The notes under the pieces are model-generated. The model was not told the DNA's origin. It searched no databases and saw only the letters and a program-made list of their open reading frames with translations. From positions 1 to 20,014 of the forward strand of contig CALKYL010000029.1 of assembly GCA_938003515.1 (NCBI GenBank): 20,014 nucleotides of DNA, written 5' to 3'. Shown here piece after piece: positions 6,798-15,348 of this stretch; the stretch's first letter is position 1, and each line of letters begins with the position of its first letter. A program made the translations under genes and the position numbers. The stretch comes from an uncultured bacterium. Its GTDB lineage: Bacteria > Planctomycetota > UBA1135 > UBA2386.

Positions 6798-7498
6798 GGT
6801 CGTTCGTCGCGCTGTCGCTCGCGCTGATCGCCTGCGCGGCGTGCAGCGAGCGGTCGGGCGGCAGCCGCCGCCGAGACGCCATCGATTCCGAGGTAAAGGA
6901 GTTCGCCGCGATCTTCCAGAACTACCTCGATGCGGTATCCGCACGGAATGGTGCGGCGGCGGTCGCGCTCGTCGGCGGGACGACGTCGGCTTCCTACGAG
7001 CGGCTGCGATGGATGTCGCTGCACGCCAGCCGGGCGCAGCTCGAGGCTGCGCCGATCCTGGACCGCGTGCGCGTGCTCGGAATCCGCGCGACCTTCGACG
7101 CGGATCGCCTCGCCGGCATGACCGGTGAGATGCTGTTCGCCGCGAGCATCGACGCCGGTCTGACGGACGTGGAGAGCATGGCGGGCTCGCGGATCACCGA
7201 CGTGTGGATCGACGGCGACCGGGCAAGCGGCGTGTACGTCTCGGCGACCCACGGACGAGGCCCACGCTTCGGCTTCACGCGCGAGAACGGCGTCTGGAAG
7301 CTCGACCTCGAGAGCATGATGAAGACGGCCGAGATCCTCTACGCGGCCATGATCCAGAGGACCGCGCGCGACCTGGACGTCTCCGAGTCGCGCCTGCTCG
7401 AGGTGATGGTGGCCGAATCGGTCGGCCGCGAACTCTACGACTCCGCCTGGGAGCCGCTGCTCGTCAGCCCAGCGGCGTCTTCAGGTGGTCCTCGATGA
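6794..7498 (+). CDS. Putative lipoprotein of unknown function, coupled to the Mo-hydroxylase operon
   Basis: The 234-residue product begins with a short signal peptide (MRSFVALSLALIAC), and LIAC at 11-14 fits a lipobox with C14 as the lipidated residue. The mature part starts with a polar, basic linker (SERSGGSRRRD). It continues as a mixed alpha/beta domain with a long helix (about 32-48, EFAAIFQNYLDAVSARNG) and a strand pattern GVYVSATHGRGPRFGFTRENGVWKLDLES, reminiscent of NTF2-like or DUF4878-type lipoproteins. I do not recognise the family with confidence. The GTG start overlaps the hcrB-like stop as GTGA, so translation is probably coupled, yet the Mo-enzyme is expected in the cytoplasm and this protein in an envelope membrane. 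The last 35 bases overlap the convergent Nudix gene. A role tied to the enzyme is inferred from position only. Confidence 0.7.
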   Translation: MRSFVALSLALIACAACSERSGGSRRRDAIDSEVKEFAAIFQNYLDAVSARNGAAAVALVGGTTSASYERLRWMSLHASRAQLEAAPILDRVRVLGIRATFDADRLAGMTGEMLFAASIDAGLTDVESMAGSRITDVWIDGDRASGVYVSATHGRGPRFGFTRENGVWKLDLESMMKTAEILYAAMIQRTARDLDVSESRLLEVMVAESVGRELYDSAWEPLLVSPAASSGGPR

Positions 7499-8063
7499 CG
7501 TAGTTCGCGGCGTCGAAGCGCGAGCCCGCACCGGACCATCGCAGCCGAGCGTGGTGCACGTGGCGTCGACCGACGGTCCGGTCGTCGAGCAGCAGCCGCA
7601 GCGCGAAGTGCACCGCGGGGAACGCGAGTTCGCCCCAGGGGATCTCCGCAGCCCGGAAGAAGCGGCACTCGAGGCTCTCGTCGCCGGGCGCCAGGCGCTC
7701 GCTCTGCATGCGCGCGCGGAACATCGCGTAGTGCTGGCCGATGTGGGTCAGGTCGAGCTGGCTGTGCGGCGCCAGGACCTCGACGTCGGCGCCGGCCTCC
7801 TCGAACGTCTCGCGGCACGCGCCCGCAGCCAGCGTTTCGCCGAGCTCGAGGAACCCGGCGGGCGTCGTCCACTTGCCGTAGCCCGGTTCGATCGCGCGGC
7901 GACACAACAGCAGCTCGTCCCCGCGTTCGACGAGGCAGCCGACCACGACGAGCGGGTTCTGGTAGTGCACGCGTTCGCAGCGCGTGCAGACGCGTCGCGA
8001 ACGGTCGTCGCCGGCGGGCACCCGGTCCTCGAGCGGGGCACCGCACTCGCTGCAGAACCTCAT
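7464..8063 (-). CDS. Nudix hydrolase with N-terminal zinc ribbon
   Basis: The 199-residue protein has a zinc ribbon formed by C4, C7, C26 and C29 (CSEC and CTRC) followed by a YQNP turn. A Nudix domain with a complete Nudix box follows: G70, E76, R84, E85, E88, E89 and G91 in FLELGETLAAGACRETFEEAG. This arrangement corresponds to the Nudix_N_2 type of family, which hydrolyses nucleoside diphosphates linked to another moiety, such as ADP-ribose or FAD, with magnesium. It lacks an obvious SQPWPFPxS signature of NudC, so NADH pyrophosphatase is not supported. It lies 32 bases downstream of the otsAB stop on the same strand and may be co-transcribed, but a TACGAT box sits 6 bases before its ATG. 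Its 3' end overlaps the lipoprotein gene. Substrate unproven. Confidence 0.85.
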   Translation of the reverse strand: MRFCSECGAPLEDRVPAGDDRSRRVCTRCERVHYQNPLVVVGCLVERGDELLLCRRAIEPGYGKWTTPAGFLELGETLAAGACRETFEEAGADVEVLAPHSQLDLTHIGQHYAMFRARMQSERLAPGDESLECRFFRAAEIPWGELAFPAVHFALRLLLDDRTVGRRHVHHARLRWSGAGSRFDAANYVIEDHLKTPLG

Positions 8064-8069
8064 CGCCGC

Positions 8070-8075
8070 ATCGTA
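8070..8075 (-). promoter_or_regulatory. -10-like element before the Nudix gene
   Basis: On the minus strand TACGAT ends 6 bases before the ATG at 8063, inside the 32-base gap after the otsAB stop. No convincing -35 element is seen. It fits the leaderless pattern noted at other first genes, but chance is possible. Confidence 0.3.
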
Positions 8076-8095
8076 GCGGCACCGACCGGCGACGC

Positions 8096-10291
8096 TCAGC
8101 CCTCGACGTTCGCCTGCGCGACGAGTCCGCGCAGCACGGCGCGGGCCTCGTGGCAGTCCGCGAGGCGGTAGCGCGCCGCGGTGCGGCCGTCGCCGACGTG
8201 CACGGTGATTGCGTCGTCCGGCGCCGCGGCGAACATGTCCTCGTCCGTACGGTCGTCCCCGAAGATCACGGCGCGCGCCCCTGCGGCTTCTTCGGTCATC
8301 ACGCGCCCGACGATGTTGCCCTTGTTGACGCCCATCGGCCGGACCTCGAGCACGCGGTTGCCCGAGATCACGGACGCGCCGATCTGGCTGAGCATCTCGG
8401 TCAGGTGCAGGCGGATCTCGCTGACGAACGAGGCCGCGAACTCCGGGTCGACCTGCCGGTAGTGGAAGGCGACCGACTGCGCCTTCGTCTCGACGAGCGA
8501 GCCCGGGATCTGCGCCGCGAAGCGCCGCAGCACGCCGAGCACGCGCGGCTGCCAGTCCGTGTTGCCGAGCGGCGTCGACGACCACGTGCTCGCGCCCCGC
8601 TGCCGGGAGACCAGGCCGTGTTCGCCGTGCAGCCCGATCGGCAGCGCGCCGAACCACTTCTCCAGGAACTCGCGGGGGCGGCCGCTGACGACGTGCACGT
8701 GCAGGTCGTCGCTCGCGGCGAGTTCGCGCAGGATCTCGAGCAGCGGCTTGTCGGGCGTCGCGAGCTCGGGCCGCGGTGCGAACTCGACGAGGGTGCCGTC
8801 GTAGTCGAGGAACACGCACAGCGGCCCGCTGTCGCGAGCAGCAGACAGCTCGCGTTCCAGTTCGGCCCGCGGCTCCGGCCGGTGCGGCGCGTCGAACTCG
8901 CCGGCGGACAGGTCGTCGAGGAACGACCGCACCCACTCGTGCACGTTGCTGCTCCGGACCGCCTCGCGCATGGCGCGCATGCGACGGCGGCGTTCGTCCC
9001 GCGGCAGCGCGAGCGCGGCAGCCATCACCTCGGCCGAGCCGTCGGTGTCGTACGGGTTGACCTTGAGCGCCTCCGGCAGCACGGCCGCGACGCCCGCGAA
9101 CTCGCTGAGCACGAGCACGCCGTCGTCGTCGGTGCGCGCGGCGACGAACTCCTTGGCGACGAGGTTGAGGCCGTCACGGACCGGCGTCACCAGCATCACG
9201 TCGGCGGCGCGGTAGAGCGCGGTGACCTCGCGGGCGTCCAGGCTCGAGTTCACGTAGCGGATCGGCGTGTAGTCCGGCGTGCCGAAGCGGCCGTTGATCC
9301 GCCCGACGAGTTCGTCGACGTCGCGCTTGTGGCGCTTGTATTCGTTGACGTTGGTCCTCGAGGTCACCGCGACCTGCACGAGCTGCACGAGCGGGGCGCC
9401 GTCGCCGCGCATCACCAGCAGCTTCTCGAACGCGGCGAGCCGGCGCGGCAACCCCTTCGTGTAGTCGAGTCGATCGATGCCGAGCATCACCTTGGCCGGC
9501 GCGGTCTGCGCGCGCAGCGCCGTGGCCTCCCGCTGCACGGCGGGGTCGTTCGCGTGGCGTTCGAACGCGTCGACGTCGATGCCCATCGGCATCGCGGTGA
9601 GCCGGGCGACGCGGTCACCGAGGTCGACCCGGTCGATCGCCACCTCCATGCCGAGCGTCCGCAGCAGCGCCGACGCGAAGTGGCGCAGGTAGCTCAGCGT
9701 GTGGAAGCCGATCAAGTCGGCGCCCAGGACGCCGCGCAGCAGGTCCGCGCGCCACGGCAGCACGCGGAAGACCTCCGACGACGGGAAGGGGATGTGCAGG
9801 AAGTAACCGATGCGCGCGTCGGGCAGGCGCTCCCGCAGCATCTGCGGCAGCAGCATCAGGTGGAAGTCGTGCACCCAGATCTTGTCGCCCGGGCGCCAGC
9901 GGCTCGCGACCTCGTCGGCGAAGCGCTCGTTGATCGCGCGGTAGGCCTTCCAGTCGGCGGACTCGGTCGGCAGGCGGTCGATCAGGTAGTGGAAGGTCGG
10001 CCACAGCACGCCGTTGCTGAACTGGTTGTAGTAGCCCTCGACCTCTTCCTTGCTCAGCTCGATCGGCACGAACCGGCCGTCGCGCAGCAGCTCGAGGGCC
10101 CGCTTGCGGGCGGGCGCGCGCATGCCCGGCATCGCGCCGGCCCAACCGAACCAGAGCCCGTCGCCCGCGTCGTGCGGGCCTCGCAGCCCCGTCGCGAGCC
10201 CTCCGGTGTTGTGCGCGATGCGCGGTCCCTCGGGCGTGATCTCGACGGCGAGCGGCAGGCGGTTGGCGACGATCAGGAGCCTTCCGTTCAT
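8096..10291 (-). CDS. otsAB: Fused trehalose-6-phosphate synthase / trehalose-6-phosphate phosphatase (OtsA-OtsB)
   Basis: The 731-residue protein joins both steps of trehalose synthesis. Residues 1-465 are a GT20 synthase that joins UDP-glucose (or another NDP-glucose) to glucose-6-phosphate: ANRLP (9-13), GG loop (30-31), [11 protein letters not shown] (139-149), [12 protein letters not shown] (164-175), [10 protein letters not shown] (271-280, R274 and K279 as phosphate ligands) and [10 protein letters not shown] (373-382). Residues about 488-725 are a HAD phosphatase: DYDGT (496-500, nucleophile D496), VSGRP (535-539), GVNKG (654-658) and [10 protein letters not shown] (678-687). All key residues appear intact, so both halves should be active in the cytoplasm. 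The ATG overlaps the GH15 stop as ATGA. An in-frame GTG at 10297, with TATCGT 6 bases before it, is an alternative start. Such fusions are well known in eukaryotes and occur in some bacteria. Trehalose likely serves as a stress protectant. Confidence 0.92.
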   Translation of the reverse strand: MNGRLLIVANRLPLAVEITPEGPRIAHNTGGLATGLRGPHDAGDGLWFGWAGAMPGMRAPARKRALELLRDGRFVPIELSKEEVEGYYNQFSNGVLWPTFHYLIDRLPTESADWKAYRAINERFADEVASRWRPGDKIWVHDFHLMLLPQMLRERLPDARIGYFLHIPFPSSEVFRVLPWRADLLRGVLGADLIGFHTLSYLRHFASALLRTLGMEVAIDRVDLGDRVARLTAMPMGIDVDAFERHANDPAVQREATALRAQTAPAKVMLGIDRLDYTKGLPRRLAAFEKLLVMRGDGAPLVQLVQVAVTSRTNVNEYKRHKRDVDELVGRINGRFGTPDYTPIRYVNSSLDAREVTALYRAADVMLVTPVRDGLNLVAKEFVAARTDDDGVLVLSEFAGVAAVLPEALKVNPYDTDGSAEVMAAALALPRDERRRRMRAMREAVRSSNVHEWVRSFLDDLSAGEFDAPHRPEPRAELERELSAARDSGPLCVFLDYDGTLVEFAPRPELATPDKPLLEILRELAASDDLHVHVVSGRPREFLEKWFGALPIGLHGEHGLVSRQRGASTWSSTPLGNTDWQPRVLGVLRRFAAQIPGSLVETKAQSVAFHYRQVDPEFAASFVSEIRLHLTEMLSQIGASVISGNRVLEVRPMGVNKGNIVGRVMTEEAAGARAVIFGDDRTDEDMFAAAPDDAITVHVGDGRTAARYRLADCHEARAVLRGLVAQANVEG

Positions 10292-12090
10292 GTCCACGCA
10301 CGTACGATACCGTCGCGCGCGGCCAAAAGGTCCCCGATCGTGGCGGCGGCGTTGATCAGCCCCACGTGCGTGTACGCCTGGGGAAAGTTGCCGAGCAGCT
10401 CGCCGGTCGACGGATCGACGTCTTCGGAGAACAAGCCGAGGGGATTCGCGTGGGCGAGCATGCGGTCGAAGATCTCGATCGCCTCCTCGAGTCGCCCGGC
10501 GAGCGCGAGCGCCTCCGCCCACCAGAAGCTGCAGATCGTGAACCCGCTGGTCGTCTCGCCGAAGTCGTCGCGGTTGCGGTAGCGCAGCATGAAGCCACGA
10601 TCCACGAGCTCGTTGTCGTAGGCGTCCAGAGTGCGCAGGAAGCGCGGGTCCTTGGCGTCGATCAGCCCGATCGAGGGCAGGAGCAAGTTCGCGGCGTCGG
10701 CGTCGCCGCCGTCGAGCGCCTGGGTGAAGTAGCCGCGGGTGCGGCAGAAGCCGCGGTCGAGGATCTCCTGCTGCTCCCGATCGGCGATCGCGTCCCATCG
10801 GTCCGCCAGGTCGTCGCGGCCGTAGCGCCGCGCGAGCCGCGCGCCGCGCTGGATCGCGGCCCAGCACATGGCCCTCGAGAACGTGTGGTTCTTCATGATC
10901 GTGCGGTACTCCCAGATGCCGGTGTCCGGCGTCGGGGCCGCGGCGATCGCCTCTTCGACGAGGCGCTCCACGAGGGGCATGAGCTGCTCCGGGGAGTCGT
11001 GCACCAGCCGCGGGTCGGCGAGCAGCGCGTCGATGCTGAGCAGCAGCTCGCCCATCAGGTCGTTCTGCTTCTGCCGGTAGGCGGCGTTGCCGACGCGCAC
11101 GGGGCCGTTGCCGCGGAAGCCCGCGAGGTGTGGCAGGGTGATCTCGTCGAGCGCGCGACGCCCGTCGAGGCCGTACATCGGCTGAAGCGGCCCCGACTGG
11201 GCGACGTCGAAGAGGAAGCCGAGGAAGGCCTCTCCTTCGTCGATCTGGCTCAGACGCCGCAGCGCCTCGATGACGAACGCGGCGTCGCGCAGCCAGCAGT
11301 AGCGGTAGTCCCAGGTGCGCTCGGTGCCCATCGCCTCCGGGATGCTGGTGGTGGTCGCTGCGATGATCGCGCCCGTGTCGAGGTGTGCGTGCAGCTTGAG
11401 GCACAGCGCGGAGCGCAGCACCTCCTGCTGCCGGAAGGGCGGCAGCGCGCACGAGCGCGCCCACTGCCGCCAGCCTCCGACGGTCATCTGCAGCGCGCGC
11501 ATGACGCTGGCGAGGTCGGGACGCTGGCTGCGTCCGCCGAGCGCGAGCACCTGGTAGACGGGCTCGCGCAGCGCGAACGGCTGGCCCCCGAGCACGAACG
11601 GCACCGGCGCGTTCGTGATCAAACGCAGCCGCGTAGGCCCTCCGACGGTCTCGACGCCTTCGTCGGTCGGCTGCAGCGCGACGCTGGCGCGGCCGTAGTC
11701 GGGCCGCGGGTCGAAGCGCACCCGCACGCGCGGCTCGCCGTAGAGCGGCCGCATCAGCCGCACGACTTCGTACGGGGCGCTCACGTCGAGGCCGGTCGGG
11801 ATCCGGGGCGCGAAGTCGATCACCTCCCACGCGCTGTCGCGGTGCTCGAAGACGCCGCGCAACACGTTGGTGTTGCGCTCGTAGGCGAGCTGTCCGACGA
11901 CCGGGCCGTCGGGGCCCTCGATACGCCAGCAGCCGCCGTGCGCTTCGTCGAGCAGGCTGCCGAACACCGACGGCGAGTCCCAGCTGGGCAGGCACAGCCA
12001 CTCGACGCCGCTGTCCGGGGCCACGAGTGCGAGCACCCGGCCGTTGCCGATGACGCCGTGGTCGAGCCGCTTGGGAGGGGAAGGGGACAT
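10288..12090 (-). CDS. Glycoside hydrolase family 15 protein (glucoamylase / trehalase type)
   Basis: The 600-residue protein (from ATG at 12090) has an N-terminal beta-sandwich domain starting DHGVIGNGRVLALV with LCLPSWDSPSVFGSLLD (32-48), then an (alpha/alpha)6 barrel from about 215. Barrel signatures include GTERTWDYRYCWLRDA (255-270), DTGIWEYR (389-396, with E394 as likely general acid) and LFSEDVDPSTGELLGNFPQ (553-571, with E556 as likely general base). This subtype includes actinobacterial trehalases and glucodextranase-like enzymes that release glucose from alpha-glucosides. No signal peptide is visible, so it is probably cytoplasmic. Overlap with otsAB by ATGA suggests joint regulation of trehalose or alpha-glucan turnover. 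An ATG at 12129 would add 13 residues rich in arginine. Neither start has a clear ribosome binding site; the shorter form matches the family's usual N terminus. Confidence 0.88.
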   Translation of the reverse strand: MSPSPPKRLDHGVIGNGRVLALVAPDSGVEWLCLPSWDSPSVFGSLLDEAHGGCWRIEGPDGPVVGQLAYERNTNVLRGVFEHRDSAWEVIDFAPRIPTGLDVSAPYEVVRLMRPLYGEPRVRVRFDPRPDYGRASVALQPTDEGVETVGGPTRLRLITNAPVPFVLGGQPFALREPVYQVLALGGRSQRPDLASVMRALQMTVGGWRQWARSCALPPFRQQEVLRSALCLKLHAHLDTGAIIAATTTSIPEAMGTERTWDYRYCWLRDAAFVIEALRRLSQIDEGEAFLGFLFDVAQSGPLQPMYGLDGRRALDEITLPHLAGFRGNGPVRVGNAAYRQKQNDLMGELLLSIDALLADPRLVHDSPEQLMPLVERLVEEAIAAAPTPDTGIWEYRTIMKNHTFSRAMCWAAIQRGARLARRYGRDDLADRWDAIADREQQEILDRGFCRTRGYFTQALDGGDADAANLLLPSIGLIDAKDPRFLRTLDAYDNELVDRGFMLRYRNRDDFGETTSGFTICSFWWAEALALAGRLEEAIEIFDRMLAHANPLGLFSEDVDPSTGELLGNFPQAYTHVGLINAAATIGDLLAARDGIVRAWT

Positions 12091-12214
12091 GGTCCGGCGA
12101 CGCCGCGGCGCCTCGGACCTCTTCGGCATTCGCGGCCGATCGCCATGACCTGTCGGGGCGCCCGGCGGCTCGCCTCCGCTCGCATCCGCGGGGTCAGGCC
12201 GCCATCATGCCGAC
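12091..12214. promoter_or_regulatory. Divergent intergenic region between GH15 and SpoU genes
   Basis: This 124-base gap must hold promoters for both directions. On the plus strand CATCAT (12203-12208) ends 6 bases before the ATG at 12215 and resembles a -10 box. No convincing -35 element was found. No clear minus-strand promoter or operator was found. Confidence 0.3.
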
Positions 12215-13006
12215 ATGAGCCGTCCGCCTCGGGCCTTGACGTCGGCCAAAAACCCGGCCGTGCAGCGCTTTCGCGACGCCGCCGCGGGCGCACTCCCGGG
12301 GCAGCTGTTGGCGGAGGGCGTGCGGCTCGTGCGCGAGGCCCTCGAGGCCGGACTGCACGTCGTCGAGGCGGCCGTTTCGCCGAGGCTCGCGGACGACGGG
12401 CTGCGCGACGCGCTGCGCCAACGCGCCGACTCGTTCCTCGAGTGCTCCGACGCGGTGCTCGCCCGCATGAGCGCGCTCGACACGCCGCAGGGCGTCGCCG
12501 TTCTGCTGTCGCGGCCGACGTGGCGCGACGAGGACCTGCTCGGAAGCGGCGCGGTCCCGCTGGTGGTGGTCGCCGCGGGCCTTCGGGATCCGGGCAATCT
12601 GGGCGCCGTGCTGCGCACCGCCGAGGGGGCGGGCGCGACGGGCTGCCTGACGCTTCGCGGCGGCGCGGATCCGTTCCGCGACAAGGCCGTGCGGGGCTCG
12701 ATGGGTTCGGTCTTCCGCCTGCCGGTGCAGCACGGCCTCGACGTCGCGGAGGTGCTCGCGTTCGCCGAACGGCACGGGCTCGCGGTCGTCGTCACCGACG
12801 GCGCCGGACCGACGGAGTACACCGACGCGGACTTCGCCCGGCCGCTGCTGCTCGTCGTCGGCGCCGAGGCGGCCGGCGTGGGGCCGGAGTGGCTGGCATC
12901 CGCGGCGCAGCACGTTCGCATACCGCTCCGGGCGCCGGTCGAGAGCCTGAACGCCGCCGTCGCGGCCGGCGTCGTGCTGTTCGAGGCGAGGCGCCAGCGC
13001 GGCTGA
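12215..13006 (+). CDS. SpoU/TrmH family RNA 2'-O-methyltransferase
   Basis: The 263-residue protein has an N-terminal substrate-binding domain (about 28-105, starting GQLLAEGVRLVREAL) and a C-terminal SPOUT knot domain (about 113-260). The three SpoU motifs are present: RDPGNLGAVLRTAEGAGA (124-141, with N128 and R134), VVGAEAAGVGPEW (214-226) and IPLRAPVESLNAAVAAGVVLFE (236-257, with S244 and N246). It should methylate a ribose 2'-OH in rRNA or tRNA using SAM as a cytoplasmic dimer. The domain layout resembles RlmB or TsnR-like enzymes, but the exact RNA target cannot be assigned. It is the first gene of a probable three-gene unit; the RarA-like gene starts 14 bases after its stop. No Shine-Dalgarno sequence is seen, but a -10-like CATCAT lies 6 bases before the ATG. 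Confidence 0.9.
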   Translation: MSRPPRALTSAKNPAVQRFRDAAAGALPGQLLAEGVRLVREALEAGLHVVEAAVSPRLADDGLRDALRQRADSFLECSDAVLARMSALDTPQGVAVLLSRPTWRDEDLLGSGAVPLVVVAAGLRDPGNLGAVLRTAEGAGATGCLTLRGGADPFRDKAVRGSMGSVFRLPVQHGLDVAEVLAFAERHGLAVVVTDGAGPTEYTDADFARPLLLVVGAEAAGVGPEWLASAAQHVRIPLRAPVESLNAAVAAGVVLFEARRQRG

Positions 13007-13020
13007 CCGGGAGCCCGGCG

Positions 13021-14364
13021 ATGACGCTGTTCGGAGATCCGGGCGAGGGCGGCGGTCAAGCGCGGCGCAGCCCTCTGCCGCCGCTGGCCGAGCGCATGCG
13101 GCCGCGGTCGCTCGACCAGTTCCTCGGGCAGGAGGCGTTGCTCGGTCCGGGTCGGGCGCTGCGCGCCGCGATCGAGCAGGGCGTCGCGGGCTCGCTGATC
13201 CTGTTCGGCCCCCCGGGCGTCGGCAAGACGACGCTCGCGCTGCTGATCGCCCGGCACGCCGATCTCGCCTTCCAGCCGTTCTCGGCGGTGCTCTCGGGCG
13301 TCGCGCAGGTGCGACAGGCGGTCGCCGACGCGGTCGAGCGTCAGCGCCGCGAGGGCCGCGGCACGATGCTGTTCGTCGACGAGATCCACCGTTTCAACAA
13401 GGCGCAGCAGGACGCCTTCCTCCCGCACGTCGAACGCGGCGACGTCGTGCTTGTCGGGGCGACGACCGAGAACCCGTCGTTCTCGATCAACGACGCGCTG
13501 CTGTCGCGGTGCCGCGTGGTGCCACTCGCGCCGCTCGCCGACCGACACGTGGCGCAGCTCGTGCAGGAAGCGCTCGTCGACGAGGAGCGCGGCCTCGGCG
13601 TGCGTCGGCTGACGATGGACGACGCCGCCGTCGCGCGCCTCGCGGGACTCGCCGGCGGCGACGCGCGCCGGGCGCTCGTCTGCCTGGAGGCGTGCGCTGT
13701 CACGTGCGTCGACGGCGACGCGATCACCGCGCAGATGGTCGTCGAAGCGTTCCAGCATCGCGCGCTGCGCCACGACCGCGACGGGGACCTGCACTACGAC
13801 CTGCTGTCGGCCTTCCACAAGAGCCTGCGCAACTCGGACGTGCAGGCGTCGGTCTACTGGCTCGCGCGAGCGGTGGAGGCCGGCGCCGATCCGCGGCACG
13901 CGGCGCGGCGCCTGATCGCCGTCGCGGCCGAGGACGTCGGCCTCGCGGATCCGATGGCCCTGCAGGTCGCCGTCGCCGCGCAGCACGCCGCCGAGTTCCT
14001 CGGGCTGCCGGAGGCGCGCCTGCCGCTCACGGAGGCGGCCGTCTACCTGGCCGCCGCGCCGAAGAGCAACGCCGTCGTCCGCGCCGTCCAGGCCGCCACC
14101 GCCGCCGTGCGGGACGGCGCGCAGCACGCCGTGCCGCTGCACCTGCGCAACCCCGTCGGCGCGGTGGCGAAGGACCTGGGTCACGGCAAGGGCTACGTCT
14201 ACGCCCACGACACCGACGCCGGCGTCGCGGCGATGCCGTGCCTCCCGCCCGAGCTGCGCGGCGTGCGCTTCTACGAGCCCGGCACGCGCGGCTTCGAGCA
14301 GCGCATCGCGGAACGCATGGCCGAGCACGACCGGCACCGGAAGTCCGGCGATGACGACTCCTGA
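13021..14364 (+). CDS. rarA: Replication-associated recombination protein A (RarA/MgsA AAA+ ATPase)
   Basis: The 447-residue protein is a AAA+ ATPase related to clamp loaders that acts at stalled replication forks and interacts with SSB in known members. It shows the RarA-typical opening PLAERMRPRSLDQFLGQEALLG (20-41). Walker A is GPPGVGKT (63-70), Walker B is LFVDEIHRFNK (117-127), sensor 1 is GATTENPSF (146-154), and the arginine finger region is LLSRCRV (160-166). The C-terminal part includes the family blocks DLLSAFHKSLRNSD and AAEDVGLADP, followed by a tetramerisation domain and a PxxLRG-like ending near LPPELRGVRFYEPG. Length is normal. The ATG at 13021 has GGGAG at 13009-13013. The next gene starts within its last 14 bases, indicating coupling. 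Confidence 0.95.
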   Translation: MTLFGDPGEGGGQARRSPLPPLAERMRPRSLDQFLGQEALLGPGRALRAAIEQGVAGSLILFGPPGVGKTTLALLIARHADLAFQPFSAVLSGVAQVRQAVADAVERQRREGRGTMLFVDEIHRFNKAQQDAFLPHVERGDVVLVGATTENPSFSINDALLSRCRVVPLAPLADRHVAQLVQEALVDEERGLGVRRLTMDDAAVARLAGLAGGDARRALVCLEACAVTCVDGDAITAQMVVEAFQHRALRHDRDGDLHYDLLSAFHKSLRNSDVQASVYWLARAVEAGADPRHAARRLIAVAAEDVGLADPMALQVAVAAQHAAEFLGLPEARLPLTEAAVYLAAAPKSNAVVRAVQAATAAVRDGAQHAVPLHLRNPVGAVAKDLGHGKGYVYAHDTDAGVAAMPCLPPELRGVRFYEPGTRGFEQRIAERMAEHDRHRKSGDDDS

Positions 14365-15145
14365 AGTGCTGTTCGGTGTGGCCGGTTGGTCGTATCCCGA
14401 CTGGCGCGGCGTCGTCTATCCGGCGGGCTGCAAGGACACGCTCCGCGCGGTCGCCGCGCGCGTCGACCTCGTCGAGATCAACAACACGTTCTACCGTCCG
14501 CCTTCGGCGAAGAACTGCGCGTCCTGGGTCGAGCGGACCGCCGACCTCGGCACCCGGTTCACGGCCAAGCTGCCGCAGGAGTTCACGCACGCGGAGCGTT
14601 TCGACGACGCCGCCATCGCCGCCGCCCGTGAGGGCTTCGTGCCCCTGGCGCAGTCGGGGCGCCTCGTCGGGTTGCTCGCGCAATTCAACTACCGGCTGCG
14701 CCACACCGACGGTGCCGTCGCGCGCATCCGCCGGCTCGCCGAGGGGTTCGCCGCCGTCGCGCCGCTGTTCGTCGAGGTCCGGCACGAGTCGTGGAACGCG
14801 GACGCGGCGCTCGCGGCGCTGGCAGGCTGCGGCGTCGGCGTCCTGGAACTCGGCTATCCCGGCATGGTCGGCGGCTTCTCGCGCGACGTCACCGGTGTGC
14901 GCGCCGCCGGCGCCGCCTACTTCCGGCTCCACGGCCGGAACCGCGCCTGGTTCCGGCGCGGGGCCGGCCGCGACGAGGTCTACGACTGGCGCTATTCGGC
15001 CCGTGAGATCGAGCAGATCCGCGAGCGCCTCGAGCGCATCCGGGCCGGGGCCGGGCGGGTGCTCGTCGTCGCCAACAACCACTTCCGCGGCGAGGCGATG
15101 GCGGTGGTCGAGCAGCTCCTCGCGCGCTGCCGCGAGCGCTCCTAA
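14351..15145 (+). CDS. DUF72 (YecE-like) TIM-barrel protein
   Basis: The 264-residue protein belongs to the DUF72 / YecE family, whose biochemical function remains uncertain. Family blocks seen in order are FGVAGWSYPDWRGVVYP (8-24), VEINNTFYRPPS (41-52), FTAKLPQEFTH (70-80), FVEVRHESW (140-148), AYFRLHGRN (about 193-201) and VVANNHFRGEAM near the C terminus, as in the full-length family. Conserved acidic, asparagine and histidine residues in these blocks suggest a sugar- or metal-binding barrel site, but this is inference. The start overlaps the rarA-like stop by 14 bases, with GGAAG at 14339-14343 as ribosome binding site, so it is translated from the same mRNA. It ends with TAA and is followed by a hairpin. 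Confidence 0.9.
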   Translation: MTTPEVLFGVAGWSYPDWRGVVYPAGCKDTLRAVAARVDLVEINNTFYRPPSAKNCASWVERTADLGTRFTAKLPQEFTHAERFDDAAIAAAREGFVPLAQSGRLVGLLAQFNYRLRHTDGAVARIRRLAEGFAAVAPLFVEVRHESWNADAALAALAGCGVGVLELGYPGMVGGFSRDVTGVRAAGAAYFRLHGRNRAWFRRGAGRDEVYDWRYSAREIEQIRERLERIRAGAGRVLVVANNHFRGEAMAVVEQLLARCRERS

Positions 15146-15151
15146 AGGCAG

Positions 15152-15173
15152 GGCCGCCACGCCCGCGGCGGCC
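15152..15173 (+). terminator. GC-rich hairpin after the DUF72 gene, possible terminator
   Basis: GGCCGCC (15152-15158) pairs with GGCGGCC (15167-15173) across an 8-base loop, 7 bases after the DUF72 stop. No T-run follows, so a rho-independent terminator is uncertain. The rest of the gap 15146-15348 is GC-rich and contains a second hairpin. Confidence 0.35.
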
Positions 15174-15284
15174 GTGCGCTCTCTCGGACGGGCCGCCGGG
15201 CGGCGCCAGCGGGTGTCCCGCCGACGCGACATCGATCGCGCGACGTGGCTCGCGGGCGCGGCGCGGCGGCGCGAAACCAGCCGT

Positions 15285-15304
15285 CGGGCGGGCCCTCCCG
15301 CCCG
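15285..15304 (+). promoter_or_regulatory. Perfect 8-bp GC hairpin upstream of the small lipoprotein gene
   Basis: CGGGCGGG (15285-15292) and CCCGCCCG (15297-15304) form a perfect stem with a 4-base loop, extendable by a T-G wobble and a G-C pair to 10 pairs (15283-15306). It lies 44 bases before the ATG at 15349. It could be a terminator remnant, a 5' leader structure or an operator; no T-run follows. Confidence 0.35.
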
Positions 15305-15348
15305 GCACGAGCCTTGCTCCAGGAAGACCTGACTCCGGAGAACGAACC

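Noticed and set aside
7464..8063. NudC NADH pyrophosphatase
   Set aside because: A zinc ribbon and Nudix box are present, but the SQPWPFPxS signature after the Nudix box is not seen.
8150..10582. Plus-strand open frame of 810 codons opposite otsAB
   Set aside because: Low-complexity translation; the opposite strand encodes complete GT20 and HAD motifs.
10366..13020. Plus-strand open frame continuous with the rarA-like gene, giving a giant protein
   Set aside because: The extension is the shadow of GH15 and SpoU genes; the real start is the ATG at 13021 with GGGAG upstream.
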